From: Aphrocallistes beatrix
Lineage: Eukaryota; Porifera; Hexactinellida; Sceptrulophora; Aphrocallistidae
DNA: 64,000 nt
Reading direction: 5' to 3'
NCBI GenBank assembly: GCA_963281255.1
Contig: OY725500.1
Location: forward strand, 2,475,184-2,539,183
Shown here: positions 36,332 to 46,656 of the stretch, one piece after another
Numbering within the stretch: position 1 is the first letter of the stretch
Layout of the letters: the number at the start of each line of letters is the position of its first letter
Notes under the pieces: model-generated
Seen by the model: the letters and a program-made list of their open reading frames with translations, nothing else
What the model was told of the DNA's origin: nothing
Databases searched by the model: none
Position numbers and translations under genes: made by a program

Positions 36332-37681
36332 CAGGGTGTATCATAAGTGCTGTCGTATTATAAAATTTACATTTATGCTCGTTTATTCAATGTAGAAGAT
36401 TCTATTTTATTTACCAATGTAATCTCCAGATCTATTAATTACTTCACTAATGCGATTAGGCATATCATTTATTAAATTTTGAAGAATCGTAGGTTCAACC
36501 CGTGCCCACTCCTTTTTCAAATTATCTACGAGGGCATTTAGCGTGCAGACTTCAGGGAGTTTACTGAGATTTTCTCCAAGTATAGCCCACAAATTTTCAA
36601 TGGGGTTCAGGTCCGGAGAGTTACCTGGCCAGTCAGCCTTCGCCCAATACCTTGGTAAATTCTCTGAGCACCAAACCTGGGTTAGCTTGGCCGTGTGCGC
36701 TGGAGCACCATCCTGCATAAAAATGGCTTGAGACATGTTTTCAAGCATAGCTCGTTCCAGAATTGTACCAGAATCTGATGTTCGGTTGACTGCATTCATG
36801 CAAGTGAGTTTCAAGATGTTCTCACGATAATACTCTCCTTTTACACTCTGTTTTTGAGGAATAATATGGAGCTCTGACAGTGCCCTATGCGAGCGACATC
36901 ATGCCCCAAACCTGAATTTTCGCCGGAAACTTGACCCTTTTGAAAGGCTGAACATCGATCGAACTATGTGACCATACCCTATCGTTCTGCCGGTTTGGTG
37001 GTGCAAATAGTTGAAAGGGCGATTCATCTGACCATAGAACCTTCTGCCAATCTGTTACATTCCAGTTCTTGTGTTTTAGAGCAAAATTGAGTCGATTTTG
37101 CTTCATTTTCTCTGTAAGGCGGGGGATCTGTTGCCTCTTGTATGGGTAAACATTGATTTAATTTCTCAAATAGCGATGAACAGTTGAATGAGATGCTGTG
37201 TAACCTGAATTGACTAAATTACGCGCTATTGTCCTTGTAGACTTCCCTCTTTTCTCCAAAGTTTTAGAAATGATGATTTTAGGGATGCGAGAGAGGATTT
37301 TTGGGCGTCCGTTTCTGGGCAATGTTCCATGGACTTGCCTAGTATATCCCGACGAGACCGTCTCTGAACCGATCTAAGCGAAACCTCGAGTTTTTCCGAG
37401 ACTATTTTCATTGTCAAACCGGCCTTAAGCATCCCAATGGCTTTACTACGAACTTCAATACCATGGTCATTGACATCCATTTTCTGAAAATAATAATAAA
37501 ATACAAAAGTTGGTGAAAATCGACAAGAAGAGATAAAATAATTGAAATATGTGCTGAGAACTAGCCACAATACTTTAAAATAATAGAATAATAGCAAACA
37601 AATACGTTAAGTATATGGGCGCTGATTAAATTCAAACTGAAAATAGGATTGGATATACGACAGCACTTTTGATACACCCTG
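36332..37681 (-). mobile_element. DD37E Tc1/mariner transposon, copy 3
   Basis: Ends CAGGGTGTATCATAAGTGCT and complement, TA at both sides (36330-36331, 37682-37683), 1,350 bp. Confidence 0.9.
36407..37480 (-). pseudogene. DD37E transposase in three frames
   Basis: The N-terminal part starts MDVNDHGIEVRSKAIGMLKA. The middle part (36885-37106) has VLWSDESPFQLFAPPNRQND with the first Asp and IQVWGMMS. The C-terminal part (36407-36814) has IFMQDGAPAHTAKLTQVW, WPGNSPDLNPIENLW with the Glu 37 residues after the second Asp, and ends SGDYIGK. At least two frameshifts plus losses in the middle. Same subfamily as 19442 and 25960. Confidence 0.88.
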
Positions 37682-38029
37682 TAGTTGGCTATGACACATT
37701 CTATTAAAGTTTCAACCTTTCTATCACCTAAAAAGTTATAGTCGAAAAACTGAAATTTTTAATTATAAATATGGTTTCAATGGCGTCATAAGTCCAAGAT
37801 GAGTCGACATTTTCGTCTGAGGTCAGAACCTTGTGGAGCCATAGCCAAAAGACTCCCACTTGCCAAAAATCGACTTTCTGTGCCTGGCAGTTTCTTCCAT
37901 CAATTCGTTACCAATATCTACATATATCCTTACAATTAAAACTTAATTAATATATATCCTTACTATTAAAACTCGATTAATGTGTATTTATATACACCAA
38001 GGGGAGAAAGGTATTTTAAAATTTCATTA

Positions 38030-38170
38030 TTTACGTACAGATTATACTAAATGGGTCTATTCATGAAGAGGAATACTTCTCAACGGTATATGATGCAGCT
38101 AATCGGATTCCAGATTCGACAAATACTCATTCAAATTAGTCACAGTTGCATTTTTCTAACTAATCATTGA
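38030..38170. repeat. Arm fragment of the 49099-type MITE
   Basis: Contains ATTCATGAAGAGGAATACTT and AATTAGTCACAG in the order of the arm at 49430-49520 (complement). Confidence 0.5.
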
Positions 38171-38496
38171 TTCCTAACTTTTTGCAATAATATAGCAATA
38201 ATTTTGCAACTATTTCCAATACGTACTTTAAATTATGATCATTCATGCGCTAATAATCACATAATTGTAGGTGAGTCTTATACTTAGGAAATTAATCCCT
38301 CTGGTTTACATTAACTATTAGTTTCGCCGCTCGTATTAATTCTCCTAATCGAAATTACCGACAGTAGGCAGGATTTCCAACGATAGCTTCTTCCCCTCAG
38401 CGGAAAGAATCTGGACCGCATAATTTCCAAACTTTTATTCTGAGTATATTTGGCTTTGTCCCTCTCAACTCCTTAGAGGTCATCATGCACGCAACA
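38171..38496. other. PLC intron, unassigned portion
   Basis: Nothing recognised. Confidence 0.35.
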
Positions 38497-38620
38497 ACCT
38501 TGTTAAACCTAAGACTACCGAAATGTATCACAGTTGTACAACTTTATGGCTTCTTTCCCATTGAAAATGGCTGGTGACACCCGCAATATCGCAAGTTCTC
38601 GATAATTTAGGGTTAATGTA
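38497..38620 (-). repeat. D1 dispersed repeat, copy 2
   Basis: Complement of 7926-8033: CCTAAGACTACCGAAATGTA, TTCTTTCCCATTGAAAATGG, CAATATCGCAAGTTCTCGAT. Confidence 0.6.
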
Positions 38621-38989
38621 ACAAATTTGTATCGGTTATACGTCGAAATGTTGCAAGCAACCTTTTACATATTGTGTGTGAATTATTCTATGCGGCTGTG
38701 TTTGCAACGTGTATGACGACTTTTTCATTTAGAGTAATGTTATCTGTTGATAATTTTAATTTCTTCATGCATCCTAAGTTGTAGTGCATCATATCGTAAT
38801 ATCAAAGCAAGATTGGGAAAATGGATAAATCTAGTGGAAATGGGGAAATCCCACCCTACAATTCTCAACCATAATTGCTTATCCTCAATCAAAACAGATA
38901 TAGTGGCGGTTTTGTTTTAGAATGACCTTCTGAGAGTGGTAAATCTTTCGATGCGAGCTATTTACTAACAAATCCTACAAAACTTAATT

Positions 38990-39726
38990 AAAAATGTAAA
39001 TCAGGCTTGTCCAAAGGCTGGAATGAGAAGCATTAAAATATTGATTGTTAACGGCAGTTCCCACACAGCCCAGCCTACCAGGACCAGGGCTGGGGTTGGT
39101 TAACCGATATTCGGGGTCGGTTATTTTGGTTTCATCCAGGGCGGTTAACCGGTCAACCGATTAACCGATGTCAATATTACTAAGTAATTAGTATAATTAT
39201 GGATTTGTCGACTAATATTTAACCAGATATTGAAAAATTTACAATCTTCAGTGGTCTCGAAATATACTTTGGTTAGAAAAATTGTAATATTATTGTAATA
39301 TCAAAATTTTAGAACTAATATTCATGAATCTTCATCGAAAAACAATGAAATTAGTCTAAATAAGTATTTAGAAAATAAAGCAGAACGGCTAACTGATCCA
39401 AAATTTTCTTAACCGTTAACTTGACGGCGGTTAGCCGGTTAACCGGTTAACCGAATCCAGCCTTGCCTGGACTTTTGGGGATTCCGAGGAGATAGAATTA
39501 CTTCCACCCTCTATTCTCACCAGACCTTGCTCCTGTGATTTTTGGCTCTTTCCAAAGTTGAAAATCTATCTTCAAAGTAAAGAAATTGTCACGAAACAAG
39601 CACTCGGAACTGCTTTATACCTGTACTTCCAATTCATCCTGGAAGATGAGTACGGAAAAGTGTTTGTTCAGTGGGTTGAAAGATTGGGAAAGTATGTGGC
39701 AGTAGAAGGAGAATACTTCGAATAAA
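38990..39726 (+). pseudogene. Mariner transposase C-terminus split by a hAT element
   Basis: Before the insertion the frame reads QACPKAGMRSIKILIVNGSS and HTAQ, a decayed second-Asp block. After it come IELLPPSIL..SCDFWLFPKL and QWVERLGKYVAVEGEYFE with stop, the classic mariner C-terminus (third acid region CDFWLF). The catalytic Asp of the second block is not preserved. Only the last third of the gene is visible. Confidence 0.75.
39085..39464. mobile_element. Short hAT-like element with GGTTAACC repeats
   Basis: Left end CAGGGCTGGGGTTGGTTAAC, right end GGTTAACCGAATCCAGCCTT. Many GGTTAACCG motifs lie near both ends. Flanked by ACCAGGAC and GCCTGGAC (6 of 8 identical), consistent with an old 8-bp hAT duplication. 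It cuts the mariner remnant. Confidence 0.65.
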
Positions 39727-39889
39727 AAATCAACTACATTAGTCTCTATAGTGTATATATACAATTACTTTTCTGATATTACGCACATGACCTTTTGAAA
39801 TCCCTAACCCTTCCATCTTTAGGTGATAGAACGCTCTTACATTTTAATAAATTGATAAATTAATATTTTTCAAAATCATTTAACTATCA

Positions 39890-40117
39890 TCAAAAATGAC
39901 TCATCATTCTGTTATTACGTCATCATTATTCATTAAAAAAATTTGACAAATTTGTTGATTTTTCGAGTGATATCGATTATTTCAGTAAGACAGACCTATT
40001 TTTATCTTTTATCTACCTAATAATTATTCAAAGTGAGCCTAGGCGCTCAAATTGCGCCTCTTGCAGGCACAAATGTCTGGCAGCCGTGTAGCGAAAGCAA
40101 GCGAAGCGTGCTTGTAG
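39890..40117 (+). repeat. R1 3' half
   Basis: From ATCATCAAAAATGACTCATC to GCGAAGCGTGCTTG. The (TGACGTCA) site has decayed to TTACGTCA. Confidence 0.7.
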
Positions 40118-40285
40118 TGATTATATGACCGAGATCTGGACCTACATAAGTCGAAATTTAAATATGGCGACAAAAATCACACACACAAATTATTGCTAAT
40201 AATTATGACAATTGACTAAAAATATAGCTAAAAATCAATCGAACTAATACATCCCTCCTTTTGGCTCAGTAATGAAATGATGGTA

Positions 40286-40849
40286 CATTCAGCCCTCGCC
40301 TTTCGCGAGTTTGCTATTCGCGGTTTCGACTATTCGCGAAATTTTTTTGAGTCTTGTCTTGCTATTCGCGACTCGTTCCTCGACTATTCGCGGTTTTCGT
40401 TACTCTTTTCAGTAGTTTCATGGGCTACCATAAGTCGATAACCTTATACGTATCTCCATATTATCCTGGCAATATTATTTACTGTTTCTATTGTTCTATA
40501 CTAACAGTAGACTATATTGTTTCTACGTATACTTATAATTTTCCCAATAATTACATCATGCCTAAGAGGAATTTGGTTGGTGATTGTAAGGCTAGACTTT
40601 ACTATTTAGGTATGGTACTTAGGTTTGCTACTAGGGAATATTATCAATTCACTTGTGCCAGTGTTGGTATCAGTGTTACAGTTCAACTATTAAATCAATA
40701 CGTATTTAGCAAACTGTATCTAGCGTCGTTTTTATAATCTAGGAACGTAACACCACTATTCTCATTGAACTTAAGTCTTGCCGTTTGCGATTTGCCATTC
40801 GCGGCAATTCTCAGGAACGTAACCCCCGCGAACGGCGAGGGATACCTGT
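40286..40849. mobile_element. Tigger/pogo-like non-autonomous element
   Basis: Left end CATTCAGCCCTCGCCTTTCG, right end GAACGGCGAGGGATACCTG, next to TA. The subterminal motif CTATTCGCG is repeated four or more times on the left and TTCGCGG recurs on the right. CCCTCGCC..TTCGCG ends are typical of the pogo/Tigger group. A 127-codon frame (40354-40737) runs across it but resembles no transposase. Confidence 0.6.
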
Positions 40850-41160
40850 ATATCATATATTTTAAAATCCACTGTCTTTTTTACATTGCGTCTTTTAGTT
40901 CCAATTTTGAATCAGATTTCTTCATTGGAGTACAATTGATTATCCCTGAAAATATTTACAAATATTTTCGGTTCTTCGTGATCCATTATCTACCGATATA
41001 ATGCTATCTTTATAATCCCAACATTATATTTAGTACCTAATGATAAACGACCCCAACAATATTTTACATATAAACTTGTCACTATTATTAAAGCCATCAA
41101 TATTTCTCTAGTCAATTTTTATCTACTTTTGAGCATTTTGTTTTATTTTGTTTTTTCTAG

Positions 41161-41344
41161 GTCATTGATCCATACGTGACATTTTCAGTATATGGACCTG
41201 GAATTAATAATAATTTGTTTTTTAAAACTAAAATCATTGATGACAACGGTTTTAACCCGAGTTGGAATGAAACATTCAGTTTTGATATTCAATTTCCTGA
41301 ATTAAGTTTTCTTCGAATTGTGGTCTTTGATTATGACCGATTGA
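41161..41344 (+). CDS. PLC exon C: first part of the C2 domain
   Basis: Begins VIDPYVTFSVYGPGINNN, then KIIDDNGFNPSWNETFSFDI, and ends IVVFDYDRL. This is the Ca2+-dependent membrane-binding C2 domain at the end of PLC. The Asp of VIDPY and the two Asp of FDYD are the positions that bind calcium in PLC-delta C2 domains, so Ca2+ binding is likely retained. The acceptor is TTTTTTCTAG ending at 41160 and the donor is GTAAGT at 41345 in phase 1. The codon is completed by GT of exon D, giving DRLSEDDFIGQ. Confidence 0.92.
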
Positions 41345-41737
41345 GTAAGTTTTAAATAATGTTTGTTATTGGTGTAATAATGTTATCTTTTGGTCCTCGT
41401 AATATGATTAACCAATTTCAGATATAGTCATTTCAATATATCTTAACATGCATTTGATGTTCTGTAAATATTTTAACTTTCGAGTTTATTTCTGTCTTTC
41501 TCGAGTTAATAAAAGTTTTAAAGTATCCAATTAATTAATTTTTATTTTCATTTTATACTCCAAATATCAGATTAAGTGTTGTTAGCATGACCCTTACTAT
41601 CGTTAAAGAGTACATATTTTTCATATATAATACATGTGTTGGCGAATATAAATCCCGCAGCACCTAGATGAATTCCTGGTTTAGAATTTTTGTAAAATTT
41701 CATCTGAATTCATGAGTTTCAATGAAATTACAATTTA
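41345..41737. other. PLC intron, unassigned portion
   Basis: Start of the 14.1 kb intron. Nothing recognised. Confidence 0.4.
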
Positions 41738-41930
41738 AAGTGCTCCGCTTGCATGCATTGAAGGTTTTCGGACACAAAATGCCCGCCCGAGGTGTTTTGT
41801 GGGTGCCTAGGTTCACATTAATTAATTAATTATGGTAGTTAACAATCACTAACTATCTCTGTCTTACTGTTATCATCGATATCAGTTAAAATCACAAAAT
41901 TTGTCAATTTTTCAATTTTTGATGAAAGTA
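41738..41930 (-). repeat. R1 3'-end fragment
   Basis: Degenerate R1 end with CGGACACAAAATGCCCG, TTCACATTAATTAATTA and CACAAAATTTGTCAATTTTT. Confidence 0.55.
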
Positions 41931-43185
41931 GATGCTTGCTCCCCCTCTTGGATGTGAATCTAGTTCTTAGAAATGATCGAAACTGTTCATGAATAATACT
42001 CGAATAGCGACAACTTCCTTTTTAGCGGCTTCCTATATCTTATATAGGATCAATGAACCTATAAACGAGGGGCACGCTGAATTTCTTTAGCCACCCTAAA
42101 GGCAAATTTTCACAGTTTTCAAACTTTTCAAACCAAGCTTGTATGCAAAGTTTCATCCTTCCAAACCACTTTTCAATGATATTACACCACTGTGACCTGG
42201 TAAAGGTCTCAAGGTGGTCTTTATAGGTATCAACTGCTGCTTCAGGAGACTAAACGATCCTTCGCATGAGATCTCTCACTTTAGGGGACGCAAAGTAGTC
42301 GTAGCGCGACGGATCCCCTATGCACGCCCTGTACCTACACAGACCTGTGGCGCACTAAGCCACTCATCTTTCACTTGTCCCACAACTCTTCCACTATTTT
42401 TATTTATTACAGTCAATAAGATATGACCAAATTTAATCATACAATAAACTTTCGAATTAACGACACTAAAAAGGTCACTACATCCGATATGCTTTAAATC
42501 CGAAGTAGTTCCAAATATGCATTATATACCCAAATGTATTCATTTTTATCATGGTGCAACACTAATCCATTCCTACATGATGTAAAGTGCTAAACCTATG
42601 TTTATCAGCAGACCGGATGAAGCTGGTTATTGAGTACTGTTGTGGACTGCTCAGCATATAAAAATCGCTTCCTTTTGCCACCCAGATAGATTCCATAACG
42701 ATGATATATAAATTACATTGTGCTGGCTTTAAAACGTTTATCATTATGGTAAGTTGTGAGCAATGGATTCCAACCAGGTGAACTTTTAATTGGTTGATGA
42801 TTATATGATCAAAACCTAATTATTTACAAATTATACTAATCTCGTCAGGTGCTGCTGGCATGTAGGGTATTCAGTTCTGCATTTCACAGTACAGACTGCC
42901 CCAAAGTCATAATATTCGATAGGATTTGGAGGCAGCGGAAATAGAAAACATGTCGGTGAATTCGAAATGTTAACTGAATGGTCGTTACACCCGAAGTATA
43001 GTGTGTACAAATTCTTCTGCAGAAATATGGGCAAAGGAAAAAGTTGTTGTGTAAGCGATTTTTCGCTAATACCAATGTCTTTAAATCCAAAGTTGACTGT
43101 ATTAAACTCTTCCAGTAATTAATCAACAAGGTACTGTGCGATAATATCTAGCATTCACACCTTCCCACTTGATTAGTCAAAGCAT
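41931..43185. other. PLC intron, unassigned portion
   Basis: Less AT-rich than its surroundings but no frame or repeat is recognised on either strand. Several 60-80 codon frames overlap and are unsupported. Confidence 0.3.
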
Positions 43186-43192
43186 TGCCTAC

Positions 43193-43492
43193 CACATTTA
43201 ATGCCTCGCAGGAGCTTGCGAATTTGAGGCTAGGGATGTGGTAGATGTTTAAACTAGTACATGAACTGCCTTGAATCATTAAGCACGCACAATGAAGCTT
43301 AGGAAAATATTACCAGCATATATAAATATGGTATCAAAGTCATAAATCCGTTGTTAAAATTTATATTAGTGATCATATGATTGCCCTTTAGCTTATATTT
43401 GTGACAAATTTAGTAATTTTCAGAGGCCAACCATCGCATCCCTAGTCCAAAATCCTCAAGGTACTGTGAGGCCTTATTTGTAGTTGGCTATC
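43193..43492. mobile_element. P-type element, internally deleted
   Basis: Left arm from CATTGCCTACCACATTTAAT through TTTCAGAGGCC joins directly to the outer right arm ATCGCATCCCTAGTCCAAAA..GTTGGCTAT. About 700 bp of the family interior is missing. Confidence 0.7.
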
Positions 43493-43748
43493 GCCAGAGT
43501 AAATACTGCAACACTGGACCAGAGGCCATACAAAATATTCCAGGTTAAATATAATCCGGACAAATATATGATTATTATTGTAATAATTTGTAAATTGACT
43601 ACTCTAGTGATACAAATAAATGGAGGAGTTAATATAGGCAGGAGGGTTGGAATAAGCACGAGGTGGTTCGGAAAAACCCATAAATTAAAAAGCTGGGGTG
43701 GGCCATTTATGCGGACTCCTAGAGTAATTTTGTATTAAATTTGCCCCG

Positions 43749-44335
43749 AGTAGAACCTTTTTACAACCGACATAGGGGCAGGGGATGGACATATTGCATA
43801 ACACAACCCAAGATGGACACAACTTCCACAGAGCTTTTTGAACTAGAATATCCCTTAGATTTAAGGTTCTCAGGCAATCTTCTAGTGTACTGGTGTCGTT
43901 TTCCAAGGTATTTGCCAATTATCATTTTAGCGACAGGATTGAGCTTGGTTGGACGGCCGGCGCTAGGTCTATGGAGGAGACTCTCGTTGTTGATATGTCT
44001 CTTCCACCACATTTTGATTGTTCGAATACCTTTAACTAGTCTGCTAGTAACTCCTCTCTGTATTAATCCATCTTCTAGCATGCCTATGGCACGTATGCGA
44101 ATTTCGATGCTCATAAATATAACTCTAAAAACTGAAAAAATTATGCTCAAAAATAATATTTTATCAAAAGAAATATTCAAAATAAATATATGTATACCCA
44201 TTACATTTTAAATATTAGCTATTACCGCGGCGCAATAAAATAATAGGATAGTTAAAAGGATATACAGTATGGTTATACTAAATATGGTAAGTCAAGAATA
44301 ACATCATATGGTGCCAATACTTTCTGGACACCCTG
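43749..44335 (-). pseudogene. DD37E-type transposase N-terminus, truncated
   Basis: The minus strand encodes IRIRAIGMLEDGLIQRGVTS, IKMWWKRHINNESLLHRPSA and KLNPVAKMIIGKYLGKRHQY, the DNA-binding domain of the DD37E group. The catalytic half is gone. The element end ACTTTCTGGACACCCTG with TA is intact at 44335; the other end is not found. Confidence 0.75.
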
Positions 44336-44413
44336 TATATGAAAGAATTTTTCGAATAATTCATAATTCAGGATTCTGAAATATTGAAATCCTTACTATT
44401 AAAACTCGATTAA

Positions 44414-44612
44414 CCGTAAACTGGGGCGACTTTGGCCCTAGGAGGTGACTTTGTCCCACAATAGCAATTTTAATAAAATATACTCAAACTTAGAAATATT
44501 GCGGTTTGAATACCTGTGGATGTATTGAGAGTTTCATTCAACATATTATCAATGTGATTACATTAATTCATAAGTTTGAGTATATCCTTACTATTAAAAC
44601 TCGATGATTGTA

Positions 44613-44643
<31 letters not shown>

Positions 44644-45213
44644 CTGTAACGAATTGATTGAAGAAACTGCCGGGCGCAGAAGGCTGATTTTTTGCATGTG
44701 GGAGTCTTTTGGCTATGGCTCCAGTAAGTTCTGAGCTCAGACGAAAATGTCGACTCATCATGGAATTATGACGTCATTGTCACATTTTTAAAAGTTAAGC
44801 AACACAGTTATTCGGGCAGAACTCAGCCATTATAGGAGATAGAAGGCTGAAATTTTAATAGAATCTGTATCCTAACACGTCTCACATATGATCAATATAT
44901 CCACAACTACCATCGAAAAATGATGACTCATCACTTTGCTATGACGTCATCATTACTTATCAAAATTTTATAAATTGACAAATTTGGTGTTTTTTCGAGT
45001 GATATCGATTTTAAAACTAAGATGGACATATTTAGAGATGATATATCCCGTTTAATTAACCAATCTCACCTCCAGGCGACCGAAGGGAGCCTCCGGCGGA
45101 CACAAAGTGTCCGCCAGCCGCGCAGCGCAAGCAAGCGAAGCGCGCTTGTTTTATTAAAATTGCTATTGTGGGACAAAGTCACCTCTTAGGGCTAAAGTCG
45201 CCCCAGTTTACGG
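44414..45213. mobile_element. Palindromic MITE X carrying R1 copy B
   Basis: Ends CCGTAAACTGGGGCGACTTT and complement. The arms extend inward through AATAGCAATTTTAATAAAA and TACTCAAACTTA. The right arm is split by R1 copy B, so the left arm preserves the empty site. Confidence 0.8.
44585..45148 (+). mobile_element. R1 copy B, full length, precise insertion
   Basis: TCCTTACTATT..GCGCGCTTG, 564 bp, with a long (TA)n tract at 44617-44641. Removing it joins GTTTGAGTATA to TTTTATTAAAATTGC, which is exactly the complement of the other MITE arm. Hence insertion at A|T without duplication or loss. Confidence 0.9.
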
Positions 45214-45734
45214 AATGTGTATGTATGTTTATATATCTCTGTAACGAATTGATTGAATATATATATCTCTGTAACGAATTGATTGAAGAAACTGCAAGAG
45301 GCAGAAAGCTGATTTTTGGCATGTGGGAGTCTTTTGACCATGGCTCCACTAAGTTCTGACCTCAGAAGAAAATGTCTGTTCATCATGGAATTAGGACGTC
45401 ATTGTCACCTTTTTTATAATTCGAAATTTCTATTTTCCGATCATAACTCGACTTTTAGGTGATAGAGGGCTGAAATTATAAACGAATGTGTATATGAATG
45501 TGCCTCACACATGATGCAACTATCATCAAGAAATGAGAACTCATCAATCTGTTATGACATCATCATTACGCACCAAAATTCTAAAAATGACAAATTTGGT
45601 GATTTTCAAATTTGGTGATTTTCCGTGTGATATCGATCATAAGTGACCCCCAGGTACACAAAGGGCGCATCCGGCGGACACAAAGTGTCCGCCAGCCGCG
45701 CAGCGCAAGCAAGCGAAGCGCTTGTAATTTATAA

Positions 45735-45792
45735 TTCTTGAAATCTCAATTATTTAAATTATTCATTAATTGATGTATTACTAGTCAACTTA
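45735..45792. repeat. AT-rich repeat, left part
   Basis: Ends ACTAGTCAACTTA before the P-like element. The rest of the repeat is at 48836-48925 and a related copy at 16936-17095. Confidence 0.35.
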
Positions 45793-46110
45793 GCTTATGC
45801 ATAGCATTCTATACATAAGGCAATGGCAGTCACCCAAAAAATAGTACCATGGATTGCTTAGTATATTCAATCCTAAAATCGCTAAATTAATACTATTATT
45901 ATCAACTATATAATTATTACATATTTTATGTTCATGGGTTGATTAAATATTCATTTTTGAAAATATTATGTAACCACAATATTTATATTTACTCTACAAA
46001 CAACACTAGTGTATTACATTTACGTATTGTTTTATTGTATATCATTTCTATTACTCATTTATAATACCTCATTTGACAACACTAGTTGCATGAATTAATA
46101 TTTGGACGAG

Positions 46111-46266
46111 ATGTCTTGTGTCGCGCCTGGCTTTACTTCCAATTACAGAGAAGAGTAGAACACTCCATGAAGTTTTTTACTTTACCAAAAGATGGTGCTC
46201 TTCGTGAAAATGGTATCGAGCCATTGCAAGAGCTGTGATTACTACTAAAACTGCAAGATTCCAAAG
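46111..46266 (+). pseudogene. THAP DNA-binding domain exon, frameshifted
   Basis: Starts MSCVAPGFTSNYREE, continues in another frame as MKFFTLPKDGALRE, and in a third as WYRAIARAVITTKTARFQ. It is followed by a GTGAGT donor at 46267. The order CxxP..SNY, F.LPKD..LR..W..A, TKTAR matches a C2CH THAP zinc domain, the DNA-binding part of P-element transposases and THAP9. The second zinc Cys is Phe (GFT). Inactive. Confidence 0.75.
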
Positions 46267-46656
46267 GTGAGTGGTTTCTTAAGTGATGTAATTATTCTAG
46301 AATCATGCATATACTCAAGTTTGTTAGAAACAATTTACTGAATTTAAAAGACTACGAAAAAGTGTTTACTTTCCCCCAATTTAGTGAATGCAATCCTCGT
46401 TCTCCAAAAACATGTCCATAAAAACCTTATTTAATTTGGATAAATGCAATTTATTTAGAAGTGCCCCAAATTAACATCGAAAGCCTGCTGGCTATCATCT
46501 TTGAAAGGTTTTTTGCCCCTAAGTTTTGACCCTTAAGGTTTCCCATGAGTCAACTTTCAGGCGAACAATTAGCTTATAACATGGAAAAAACAACTGTTAA
46601 GTTCTTGAAATTCATCAATGATGTTTGTTCTTGGTGGAATTGGGTAGAGAAGAATA

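Larger units (their letters stand above)
35199..37693. mobile_element. P-type element with unique interior and Tc1 insertion
   Basis: Ends CATAGCCTACTCTATATAAG at 35199 and GTTGGCTATG at 37693, like the foldback P-type family, with ACACATT duplicated at the two flanks. Unlike the others the interior (35300-36290) is not a palindrome. It contains a plus-strand frame 35742-35945 with MPTVRHVDRLKPHF, resembling the end of Ty3/gypsy integrases, and a GAA microsatellite at 35375-35391. The right end is split by the DD37E transposon at 36332. Confidence 0.65.
34950..37930 (-). mobile_element. R1 element split by a P-type element and a DD37E transposon
   Basis: R1 3' end at 34950 (CATGCGCACTTTGGTTGC), interrupted at ATACACATT by the P-type element, resumes at ACACATTCTATTAAAGTTTC (37694) and runs to the CAATTCGTTACCAATATCTA region. 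The 5' end is replaced by two forward-oriented R1 starts (TCCTTACAATTAAAAC and TCCTTACTATTAAAAC, 37928-38002). Confidence 0.7.
44390..45724 (+). mobile_element. R1 copy A, interrupted by a MITE
   Basis: Starts TCCTTACTATTAAAACTCGA after an A, is broken at ATTAA|AATGTG by the MITE 44414-45213, and ends GCGAAGCGCTTG followed by T. The CTCTGTAACGAATTGATTGA block is tandemly duplicated at 45237-45285. Confidence 0.8.

Noticed and set aside
40300-40400. CRISPR-like spacing of TATTCGCG repeats
   Set aside because: Repeats are short, irregularly spaced and lie at one end of a transposon; the DNA is eukaryotic.
40354-40737. 127-codon frame in the Tigger-like element
   Set aside because: It starts inside the repeated ATTCGCG subterminal region and has no transposase motif.
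42831-43129. Two overlapping Cys-containing minus-strand frames
   Set aside because: They overlap in different frames, no splice sites or family motifs were found, and AT-rich DNA gives such frames by chance.
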